Positions 23,101 to 35,100 of a stretch of DNA of 64,000 nucleotides are shown one piece after another. The notes under the pieces are model-generated. The model made no database searches. It saw nothing but the letters and a program-made list of their open reading frames with translations, and was not told the origin of the DNA. The translations under genes and the position numbers were made by a program. Each line of letters starts with the position of its first letter. Position 1 is the first letter of the stretch. Source of the DNA: Chinchilla lanigera (taxonomy: Eukaryota; Chordata; Mammalia; Rodentia; Chinchillidae); assembly GCF_000276665.1 (NCBI RefSeq), contig NW_004955480.1, forward strand, positions 10,138,028 to 10,202,027, given 5' to 3'.

Positions 23101-26100
23101 AAGGGGACGGTCAGGCTGGTCTCACAGCAGACCACGTGGACACTGAGGCTGGGGCTGCCCTCCTGAATGCAAATGAAAGTAACATTGATAGTGTGAGTGC
23201 TGCAGAGAAAGAAATCAAAGAGACGGAGATCTGCTCCAGCGCCAAAGGGATCGTAGAAAGTAGTGTGACCAGCGCAATTGCAGGAAAGAGCGAAGTGGCA
23301 CCAGTTGCAGGGGGTTGTGAGGGTCCCATGACAAGCGCAGCTTCTGATCAAAGTGGCAGTCAACTCACTAGGAAGGAAAAGGCTGAAGATGCCACCATTT
23401 CCACTGGCCTGGTGGAGGGCAGTTACGATGTTCCTGTATCTGGTGCCGCCCTGGAATGTGATGTTGATCATACATCACCCAGTGAAAAAGAAGATGAAGG
23501 CATCATCACCTCTGTAGAACATGAAGAGTGTGATGACCTCATGGCTACGACAGTCAGTAATGGTATTTCCAACCAAGACAGCCTACCTGACGGGAAAAGT
23601 CAAGGCAAAGGTGTGATGATTTCCACCAGTACATCGAATGATCACGCCCCGCAGGGGAGCACGGTTATAGAGGGAGGAGAAGGCCATTCAAGTACCCTGA
23701 GAAAGGAAGAAAACATGGAAGGCACCAGGGTAAGCATGGAGGAATTTGAGGTCCCCACACCCAGTGCAGTTTCAGGTGATGCAAGCCAACTTCCTGCTAG
23801 CAGATGCGAGGAAAAAGACGAGTGTGCCATGATTTCCACAAGCATAGGGGAAGAGTGCGAAGTGCCTATTTCCAGTGCAGTGACCATCACATGTGCTGAA
23901 AGTCAGCAGCCAGTTGCAGTGGTTGAGGAAAGAGCTAAAGGCCCCGTCTTGGTAAGCACTGAGGACTTCGAGGTGCCTATGCCTAGTGCTCCTGCAGAAG
24001 TTGAAAGTCCTCTTGCCTCAACCAGCAAGGAGGAGAAGGATGAATGTGCTCTCATTTCCACCAGCATAGCGGAAGACTGCGAGGCCTCCGTTTCTGGGGT
24101 AAGTGAAAACACACAGTCTGTTACAGACGGAAGTGCTGTTATCTCAACAAGCTCGGTGGAAGACTGTGAGGGCTCTGTGTCCAGTGCTGTCCCTCAGGAG
24201 GTCGTCTGCCCTTTGGGCACAGCAGCAGAAGAGACAAATGACACTGCCATGATTTCCACGAGCACTTCTGAAGGGCGTGAAGCAGTCATGGTTGGTGCTG
24301 TCCCCCTGGATGAAGGCCAAGCCAGCACCGCAAGGATGGAAGACTCCAGCGATGCTGCAATCATCTCCACTAGTACAGCGGAGTGTGTGCTGATGGGAGC
24401 CAGCCTGGACCGGCGCAGAGAGACTCAGCCTGCTGCAGACAACCCCGAAGGAGGCAATGAGCTGTCGGTGGCAAGAGGGAGCAAGTGTGAGATCCCCATG
24501 CCCAGCCTAATTGCTGACAATAACAGTCAGTGCCCTGGGCTGATGGCAGGAGACCAGAAAGGGGGCGCCGTGCTGGCAGTGAGCACTGAGGAAGGGCGTG
24601 ACCGGCTGCCGGTCTGTGAACCTTCAGCGGGCCAGCCAAGTGCCGAGTGTGCTGATGACGGGGAGAAGCACGGCAAGGGCTGCCCTGGGCAGCACCCTTT
24701 CTCAGCGGAAAGACAAAACCAGAGCTCCGTGCATCTCCCAGATGCAGAAAACAAAAGTGTGTCTTTGAGTACCGTTCAGACTGAGGACAAACGTCCAGAG
24801 GCCGAGATGGCAGAGGGTAGTGGTATGGCCCATTGTCCAGCAGGAAGGGGCACAGAGAGGAGTGCTGCCTCATCCGCCCAACTGCACAGACCAGAGCAGA
24901 CGTGTGGGCAGCCAGATGAGGGCCTTTCTGTGAGCACTCACTCTTTGGCAGCAGTGAATACCGGTGCTAAAAAAGCTGATGACATGCCACCCGTCAGAGA
25001 CACTGCTGCAGAGTACTCCTCTCCTGCCTCTGACCAGCAAGGTCCTGAGGACAACTTGAAAACCACTGCCACCAAAGTTGTTACAGGCCAAGAGTCAGAA
25101 CTTGCTCCTGCCCGCTCGGCGGTCCTTCCAGCTGCCTACCAGGTCACTCAGTCGGCTGTGGGAATCGAGGGAGACGTGACTACAGAGAGTGACCACGCTA
25201 GCCAACAGACTGGTGATGCCGCATGTGCCGAGGAAACGGAGCAGGGGCGCAGCACGAGGACATCACTGCCCAGGGAAAGCGGCCTTGAGGACACTGTGCG
25301 TGCTGAACAGAATTGTTGTGACACAGGTAATCTTTCTAATCGTTTTAGCTTTTTACAAAGGCAATTGTATGAGCGTTTATTTAAAACTACCTTCATAGAT
25401 GCTGTTGGTTTCATGATAGAGGAGTATAATTTTTTTCTTTTATATAACATGATGGAATATTTAACACCTGCAAGTGAAGGAAGAGCAGGATTATTTGGGC
25501 TCACATTTCAGCCCGTAGCCGGCTGGCTGCAAGGCAGAGCAGTGAGGCGGAGGAGAGCTGCTCAGGCATGGCCCCCAGGAAGCACAGGGTTGAAGGGAGG
25601 AGCAGGGACAGGAAGCAGCCTTCCTGATCACACCCGCAGTGACGCCTCTTCCGGCCGGGCGCCCCTCCTACCGGCAGGTCAGCTACAGTGCCCCCGAATC
25701 CAGTCATCTTCCGAAGGTACTGCTCAGGATGGCATGAGGCTTCAGAGGGACATCAAGATAGCAACTGTAACAGTTGAGGATTCTACCACTGAACCACCCC
25801 GTTACTGATAAACCATAACAGTTGAGCTTCTCCAAAAAAGACTTACATTTAAACCTTTAGATTTGTTTCACTCGTGTCAGAGAAGAAGAGAAGGCTGAGA
25901 CGTGGTAAGCCAGCTGTGCGCTACTTACCGCAGAGAGTTCTGCACTGTGTGGTGGTGGTATTTCGGGGGGTCAAACCCGAGGCTGCACAAGCTCATCCCC
26001 ACCTCTGGTCCTCAGGTGTCCTGTCAGTCAAAAGGAAGAGTACTCACTGCAGCTGTAGGAGATGAGCACGCTCTCAATAACTCTCATTTTCTCAAGGAGA

Positions 26101-29100
26101 AAATAGGGTCAGAAAATTTAAATAACGTGTACAGCATTTGAGGGCCTCCTAGAAAAAGTGGGAGCCTTTTTTCTGTTGTAGAAAATGGAGAGAATTGGGG
26201 GGGTAATACTATGAAAGCAAAAGTCACTCCAAAGTTTATTCAGTTTATTGTACATTTTGTAATAGGTGTAAGTTCAGTCAGCTTGCTACTTCTAGTCAGG
26301 GTGCACATGGGGTTCCTTTGTGCGTGCTGGGATCAAACCTAGAGCTTCGTACGTGTTAGGCAGGTGCTCTGCGGCTGACTTACACCTGCAGTCCCTAATT
26401 TGTTTTTTTAACGGAGTTTACTGTTCAAGTAGATTGAGTTTATTTCTGGTTTAGAGTATGTTTGAAAGAGATAGGAATTCCCTCCTGACAAATTCAGATT
26501 CCATCGAATGCCAGTCTTTTAGAAATAGTTGTGTACTGCACGCAAGTTGTAGGGACACTGTAGTGTGACCAGTGCATAGAATGGGATGGGAACTGAAAGG
26601 ACGCACATGGGCTAGACGTGAAGGGGTCAGGAGTGTTCACTTCTTTTCCACTCCAGCTGTAGTGTCTTGGGCTTTTAGACTCGAACTGACCTTAGTTATT
26701 GTCTAACCTAGACTCCGGAAGTTGAGGCCAGCAGGTTTAGTCCTGTTCATTACAGGGACTGAAAAAGGAGACATTGAGAAATGTTCTAAGGAATGGAATG
26801 AGTAACTTAAAAATTTTCCTTTGAATTTAGCCGAGCGAAAGTTGAATGCACCGAAAGTTTTATGACACAGTCACTGCTGCAGTCTGTTACTCCCCCTCCG
26901 CTTTTCCCCGGAAGAGCAAAAATAGAAGGGCTTTTAACAGGGGAAATCCTGCCTGCTCTTAGATGAAGGAAGGCTTCACTTTGGTGCCTTACATGTGGGG
27001 TAGGCGAGGGAAACAGCAGAAACCGCTGCTGCAGAGGCACAAGAGAGAAGGAAAGAAGCAGGACCGGGGTAAAGCCGAGTCTCCGCTTGAGAAAATCCCA
27101 TTGACCTTTTGCCTGCCTCTCAATTTTTTAACTTTATATTTGATTTTGCTTTGTCAGCATGAAACAAGTAAAGTGAATCAGTTCATAAATCACCTTCTTT
27201 ATTGAGAATGTGCCTCAGTGACTCAGAATATTGTTTTAGGGACAAACCTGATGGAAATGACTGCAGAATACTACCAGGGAATAAGATGCCTCCCTAATTA
27301 TGTCTTTTCTGTGCAGTCATCTTGCTGTGCAAACAAGAAACAATTTCACTCCCCCAAAATGAGTAAATGCCTCCTGCCTTGTATCCAGATCTCTTTCGCA
27401 CAACATGGTCCTTTTTATTGTTCTTTATAGTAAAATGAACAAGCAAGGAAAGGTAGAGTGGTCTGCCAGATAACAACATTCTGTTTCTTTTTGACTTAGA
27501 ATGTATTTTACAGTTAAATTCTGAAATTATCCTTCATATTGTAATGGTTTGAATTTCACTAGGCAATGCGAAGTCTCCAGAGGTTTCAGAAGATTCAGAA
27601 CTGACAGCCAACTTGAAAACCAAGGTATGGTTGATAATTCGGTTATGCTGAACTGCCAGTGGGTGTATACCATTTCATGACTGAGAGACAGACAGGCACA
27701 CACACATACACAGTGTACTGCTCCTGTTTTCATTGTACTTCTGATAGTACTGTTATTGCCACATCCTGTGGGGAGGGAAAGCTGAGAACCTCAATAATCT
27801 CAGTAAATAGGGCCATCACTTCCATTCCTGAACATGGGTGTCACCTATGTTTGATCCGTTGCTGATTCTTACAGATTCCGTTCTCAAAGTACAACAGGAG
27901 CTCATTCATTTTTATAACCACCATCTTGGTTGAAGCCATACTTCAGTAGCTCCTGTCACAGTTTCCATCCCCTCCTAGTCTGTGGTTCACAGCCGTTCAG
28001 GGTGTCTTCAAAAACAGAAATTAGGTCCTGGCATTGCTCTGCTTAAAGTTGAATGTGGCTGACAAGAACACAAGGTTTCAGTGCACCAGGGGGTCGTGAG
28101 CAATGCAGAAGGTGGCACAGCTTGCCCAAAGAGAGTGGTGGTGGAAAGACAGGAGGGCTTGCACAGGAGCACTTGAGTGGGATTCCGAAAGAGTGAGAGC
28201 CTATCAGAAGCAAAAGGCAAGAAAACCAGCCAGGCAAGAGGGTGTGTGTCCTGGACTCAAGGGTGGAATGTGCCCCCGAGCCTCGAGCCACTCACAGGGC
28301 CCGGTGGTGAGATAGAGCCTGGCGGAACAGGGCCTAGAGGAAGGGCGATGTATCATGCTATTTACTTTTAAAGTCATATGAAAACCACTGAAGGATGAAA
28401 CATAAGATTGGGTTGCGCTTTCTTTTTTAGATTTGTTTTGTTTTTAAAGGGTAATGTCTTCATTTTTCAGTTTTATATGAGCTTGAAAGAAGATTTGTAT
28501 ATTATTTCAAGATGCTGGAGTTGTTTTTCTAATTCAACTTGTGGCTAGTCTTGCCTCCTTGTTGTAAAAACCGTAATTAACTTATTTTTATGGTGCTTTG
28601 GAATTTTTAGACATTCGTGCCTTCAGAGGAAGAAAAAAATCATGAAATGCTCGCAGTACGAGAAAGTGAGTGTGAGGGAAAGCCAAGTGGAATGGGTAAG
28701 CTCCTTTCAATGCTCGTTCACGTTTTGGTGTTGCATATGTTTTAACCTTTCGTTGCAGCTTAAAACCAATACCTAGGGGCTGGGGATTTAGCTCAGCGGC
28801 AAAAGCGCCTGCCTGGCAAGCGCAAGGTCGTGAATTTGGTTCCCGGTACCGGAGAAAAACCAAAAATAAATAAATAAATAAATAAAAAGTAAAAACATAA
28901 AAACCAATACCTGATTTGTCAAACACAGACTATGAATTTTTATCTCACTTTTTTCCTACATTGTGGATTGGATTGAACCTAGGGCCTTGTGCATGTTGGG
29001 CAAGCACTCTCCCAGTGAGCTACGCTCAATCCTTTCAAAAATGTTTTGAGACAAATTGTCACTGAGTTGCCCAGGCTGGCCTCGTACTTGTTACTCTCTT

Positions 29101-32100
29101 GCCTTAGTTTTCTTGGTAGCTGAGATTACAGGTGTGCACTGCTGTGCCTGGCTAGCTGCTCACTTTTTTAGGTAGATTAAAGGGAATTCTTTACTCTCAT
29201 TGTTAGCTTATATTAAATGCCATTTTTAGCTTCCGTTAGATGTCAGTTATATACGCTATAAGGTAATTACTTGAATTTGATATCTCTAAGTAACAAAAAG
29301 TATTTAGAAAAAGGAAAGCAGAGCAAATACTTGCTGTCGCAAATGTCTTTCCATGCCCTTCCTGTCCTGCCCATCCGGGGCCTTTGCAGCACGTTTGGAG
29401 AGGGTGGCCTGCAGCTCCCACTGTGCCTGTCACCCCGCGGGCTCTGCCTGGGAACTCTGCTTTGCCCAGTGCCAGCACTAGAGCTCGTCTCAGCCCACAT
29501 GGCCTCTTCTCGGGCTCTAGGGAGCACTGTCCGTTGGCAGCTGCCAGGGTGCGTGTGCAGCAGAGCCTCAGCGTCAGAAAGGAGCAGGCTGGCAGCTCTC
29601 TGCGTTGTGGTTCCGGACCACTTTACACTCTGAAAAGCACTGAAGCCCCCAGAGAGCTTTCACTGTGTGAATTATACCTGTTGACATTTACCAAAGAAGG
29701 TATTAAAACTGACTGACAAGTATTAACTCAGTATAACTAACTCAGTATAATTTAACCCTTTTTAATTGGAAAATAACTAGATTTCCCGAAAGAACAAAAT
29801 TTAGTGAGAAAAACATTGTGTAAGTCAGGCCTAATAGAAAACAACTGATTTCTTGTGTATCCGTTTCCACACTTACTCTGTCATTGTGCTTTTCTGATGG
29901 AAGTATGAGAAGAACGTCCCTCACAGATTTATGGTTATAATTTAGTAAACTGTTCAGTTATTGTGGATGCATCTCGTGCCTCTGGAAAACCCCACTGTGC
30001 GCTCTTAAGTTCATAAACCAGATAACGTCTTAGCAATAATGTGACACTGGTGGAGCCCTTGTGGATCACTTGGTGGAAGCCTCAGGAGCTTGCAGGGGAG
30101 CTAGAGGAATTGTGACAATCGAGAATGATTTCTCGTTTGTACTTTAATCATTGTGACATATTTTCTTCTGATTCATATATTGAAGGAAAAAGTTCTGCTG
30201 GGAGAACTAGCCCAGTGGTGGATTGTCTGCATTCTGTGCAAAGGCCCTGGTTCAACCCTCAGCCCCAAAGGAAAGAGAAAGAAAAGCAGGACTAAACACT
30301 TAAAGAACATATGACCAAACTTAAACCAGATCTCCTTTCTTTTAAACAGTGTTGAATTTCTCTGCATGTCAGCTGTAGCAGTCAAAGTGATTTGGTAATA
30401 AATGACCAAATCCCTACAAATGCATATTACTTAAAAATAATTTATTAGCTCACAAAACCAAAAAGACAAATGATAATCCAAGAGCAACCTGGTATCCCCA
30501 CCGGCACATCTGGTAGGAACTTAGTTTCTTGTCTCATCCTTCCACAGAAGTCATTACTTTCTCTCTCATTCATGCCTCTAGGAAGATAGCTTTGTCTTCT
30601 TTGTGGCCCAAATCCTAAGACTTACTCTGAATTAGAGCTCGTGTGTGTGTCTGCCCTAAACTAGTTCTTCGGCTGGAGAAATGTAGCTTGCTGGTTGACT
30701 GAAATTAAGGCAGGTGCTTTGTTTTTAGAACATGTTGTCCTGGACCAAAGTCTAGGCTCTGGGGGAAGGTTCTGGGGTCGCAGCTGTATTGTCTGCTGTA
30801 CTCAGCTCGGATCTTTAAATTATTCCCATGACAGAACAAGCCAGGCACTTGTAAGAACTGGGGAAATCAAGATTGCAGTGATTGATGAAAAGAAGTCATT
30901 GCCTGAATTGTGCGAGCAGATGTGTAAGGGGCAGTAGATGTGGAAACATTTAGATCAGAGAACTAATTCATGTATAACACTCCCACAACCACTACATGGG
31001 GAGGTGGGAGCAGCAGCAGTTGGGGACCTTCTTAGAAAAAATTAGCTGAAGTGGCCTCAGGAGCCTTGTAAACAGTGTACCACTCAGTAGAGATACCAGC
31101 CAGTCTCGGAAGATCACACCAACACCCGCTAAGTCATTCATGCCCAGGATGACTAAGCAGTCTAAGATACATTAGTTAAAGTGTACCATGGGGCATGTTT
31201 TTCACAGTTCAAATAACATCTCACTTGTTAATTGTCAAGGAGGTAACATTTTTGAATTCTAAAGTCCTTTGTTCCCCTGTTATATTTTAGGCTGGTTTGG
31301 TGTGTTTAGGTACAATTCAATAAGAGATCTATTTACGTAAAAGGAAGTTGTTTAAAAGAAATATGTGTGTTCTGTCACTGTTGAGTAGAAGCAGTAGACT
31401 TTGTACTTCAAGTTTCCAGGGACTATAAACAGACTATTGCTGTTTGAGGGGATAGGATCTAACTTTTCATTTGATGGCATTATTTTTAAATGAACCAGGG
31501 TTACACTGCAGCTTAACAGTTACATTAAGGTCTTCCGCATTACTCTAAACTCCAGATCACCAAAAAAGTTAAATCACTGTAGCAACTTAATGGACCACTG
31601 CCATTATTACACAAATGCAGGCAACGTTCATTTCCATTGTTTTTCTGGTAGTAGATGGAACACAGATTGTAAGAAATAATTGGCCAGAGTTTTATGATTC
31701 ACGAAGGCCCACTTAGTGACATGATCTTATTTAACTACCCTAAAAGTCTTTGCATTGTTTTCTGTGTAATCGAAAACCAATATTGTTTCCTTATGTCTGA
31801 TTTTGGTTTTGAACAGCTGAACTACAGAGAAAACCTCCATTGCTGAATGAATCCCTAAATGTAAGTAACTGTCCTGGCTGCGATTTGGGTGGTGTCGATA
31901 AAGTTTTGTTGGAGGGGAGGAGACATGCAGTACAGAGGCTGCCTGCATCCCATTAGGAATCAGAAGGTGGTTGGTGTGTGTGCTCCTCCTTCCCTCCAAA
32001 CAGTGGCAGCACTGTTTACTTGCCTTTCTCCATATCTACTGTCTTACTGATGAACTCTGGACTGTCTGGTTTTATTATTATAATAGAATTAAAAAGTGGA

Positions 32101-35100
32101 TTCTAATGTCTGAAATTGTCCTGGTGCTGTAGACAAAATAGTTTGAAAGTTAAAGTTCACTTTATGCTTTGTAAAGCTTGTCTAAAGACACTGAACCATA
32201 ACTACTATATATACATAACTTCCCAACATGTAGTTCTCATAATCCTTTCCATGCTGAAAAAACTGGATTTTCTTCTTTTTTTTTTTTTTTCCTTTTCCTT
32301 AACTGACTGTATTTATGGGGAACCTAACATAGGACCAGGGTTGAACCTTTTTTTTTTGTTTTTTTTTGGTCTTTTTTTTTTTTAGAAATAAAAGGAGGAA
32401 AATACTAACAGATCGACAACGTTTTACAAAATAGCAAAGGATCAGTACAGACATTACAGAGTTACAAACAGAGTGGTAGGGAATTAACAATGCTTATTGT
32501 ATTACATATTGATATCTTCAATGTAGTTTCTCATGAAAACACATATAGACATACAAAGCTAATCAACCAATGCCTCACTGACAGTTTCTTTCAGCAAGGA
32601 AATACAGGACAGTAGAACACCCGTGTTAACTATCCTGCATATACATATATACAAACTTTCTCCTTCTTTCCCTTCTCTTTTCCCATATGGTCTTTTTTTT
32701 TGACACAGGGTCTGCCTATGCAGTCCAGGCTGGCCTTGAGCTCACTTTGTAGCCCAGGTTAGTCTCGAACTTGCAAGGATCCTTCTGCCTCAGCCTCTCG
32801 AGTGCTAGGATTACAGGCATGCACCACCACCCCCGGCTGAAGGGTGAACACTTTGTAAAACCGTTGCAAATCACAGACAGCCACATTCTCTTCAGTGCCC
32901 TTAGAGCTGGGAGATCTTTGGTGACTATCACCACTGTGAGATCCTAATGGCAACCTCACCACTGAACCACTGTTTTATAGCTTGAAGCTTATATGTATGC
33001 TTTGTGCTGGGGACGAAGGGAGAGAAAAGCCCCGCCTGGCATGGTTCAGGTCTGCTATGTGGGAGTTACAGAGGTGTAGATGGGCTGCAGTCTTTGCTGT
33101 CAGCCAGCATGTGTTCGCTCCTGTCTCACCCTGCATTGCCACCAGCCACTTACCTCAAGGGCAGATCCGCAAACAGGCACTGAGTTCTGCAGCTGGGACT
33201 TAGAGTTCTGTAGGGTATTTTAAACTGTTCCCCTTCCATTTAAAATAAATAAAACAGCGGTAGACATAATTTGCCAGACAAGTAGTCTTGTTTTGTTTTG
33301 TTTTGCCTTTCGGAGACAGGGTCTCACTATGCAGTTCAGGCCGGCCTTGAGCTCACTTTGTAGCCCAGGCTGGTCTCGAATTTGCAACAATCCTCCTGCC
33401 TCAGCCTCCTGAGTGCTGGAATGACAGGCATGCACCTCCACGCCCTGTTGCAGACAGGTAGTCTTATGACAAAATCCTTGAAGAGTTTTGGAAGAAAGAA
33501 AATCATGAGAATTCTTTGGATCAGAAAAGAATTCGCAAAAATCAGAAAATGTGCCTCATATTTCTTACTTTTTGCAAGTAAGAAATCTGTTATCTCCGTT
33601 TTAAAGATAAGAATAAGCATTGAGGGATTACGCTGAAATTTTTTCACAAAGGCAGTGTTTCCCTCCCCCCTCCACCTTTAAGTTTCTGTGAGAAACTTAA
33701 TCCATAAGTTACTCTTTATATTGTATATTTAGGTTGAGAACTCTGGCTCACAAACAGATGAAGAAATTCCTAATAAATCTTGCAACAAAGGAGGTAAGTT
33801 AATGAATTCCTTAGTAATAATTTTAATATTAATTAACATTTTTTGAAGGCCGTCTGTGTTAATTATTTCATAGATCTCTCAACTAATTCATACAATCTAG
33901 TGAAGTGTTAAGCATCACATCTATAGTTGAGGAAAGTGAGGTTTGTAGAGATCAGATGACTTGTTCCGAGCTCTCCAGCTGAAAAATGGCACCTTGCTTG
34001 AAATAGGTGCTAGAACTTCTCCAGGAGTGTCACAGTGGACTCAGCAGTCCCATGTGAGTACAAAATGCATAGTCCCCTGTGGCTTGTACCGTCAGTCTAG
34101 AAATTCTGTGCTAATACTCAACTGAATATTTGTTCACTTCTGACAGGTAGGTTCAATATGGTAGCAGATCAAGGTCATCTCCTTTTGTGGGTCTTCTCCC
34201 AGGGGTGAGGTCTTATTCTGTGCAGCCTGTATGGGCCACCAACTCTAGCCAGAATGTAGGATTTTGCTGGTTCCTAATGATTTTGTTGATTCTCCATTCA
34301 TCATACACCTATTATAATAGATCATGTTTAAAACAAAAGTAGAATAGTGGTAATTATCAACTCATGTACCCATTGCCTAATTTAATCATATCTTAAAGTT
34401 CAGCATATTGATTCACACAGAAAATGTTGCAGATATACTCGGATTGCATAATACCCCTTCCCAATCTCAATCTCTTTCCCTTTCACCATACTCCAAAGGG
34501 AATTCTGCAGTCAGTAGATACAATTGCTAGGTTCATAAACAATATGTAGCATATATTGCCTTGTTTAGGTGGACAGTACCACATTATATAAAATATCTCC
34601 ACTGTAGTTGCTCATGAGGAATATTCTTAGATTTTGTCTGATTGATTTGTGTAACTCTTAATTGCTAGTTTGGGGCTGGGCGTGTAACTTAGTGGTGGAG
34701 CACTTGTCCAGCATGCCTAAGACCCTGGGTTTGATCCCAGCACCATACAGTCATAATAATAATGGCTAGTTAGTATTCCATTATGTAAATACATCAGTTA
34801 CTTTTTTCCTTGATTTTTTTGGTGGCTATTTAGGTGTTTTTCAATTTTTCCTAATTACAAAGAGTGTTTCTTTGCATGCTCCTGTACCTGTCTCACAGAT
34901 CATGTACAGTGTAGCTGGATCTCTAGGGTGGAATTGCTGAGTTACAGGCAGCTCTCCAGTGTTCCTGGATGTGTCCAGTTGTCTCCAAGTGGCAGTTGTC
35001 ACTCTTCTATACTTGGTATTTTAGATTGCTGAACATTCACTGGTCTGATGACTGCAAAACAGTACGTCTTCATTTTCCTCACAAATTTCTTTATTTTTTA

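Larger units (their letters stand above)
28696..31816 (+). other. BOD1L1: Intron 12
   Basis: 3.1 kb with a young ID SINE (28775-28897), a minus-strand ID fragment (about 28965-29032), a minus-strand B1 (29047-29153) and an ID-like fragment (about 30200-30280, plus). The GC-richer part at 29340-29600 has short open frames on both strands without family resemblance. Confidence 0.7.
31861..33732 (+). other. BOD1L1: Intron 13
   Basis: 1.9 kb carrying poly-T tracts (32270-32385), an inverted copy of the LINE-3'-end-like repeat (32380-32580) and two minus-strand B1 elements (32699-32839 and 33311-33448). No gene. Confidence 0.7.

Noticed and set aside
23397..24410. CRISPR-like or satellite array
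   Set aside because: The periodic signal is in-frame protein coding within an exon, with diverged units and no spacer/repeat structure.
28775..28860. tRNA gene
   Set aside because: A- and B-box-like motifs are present, but the sequence matches ID SINEs with a poly(A) tail and target-site duplication and does not fold as a normal tRNA cloverleaf by eye.
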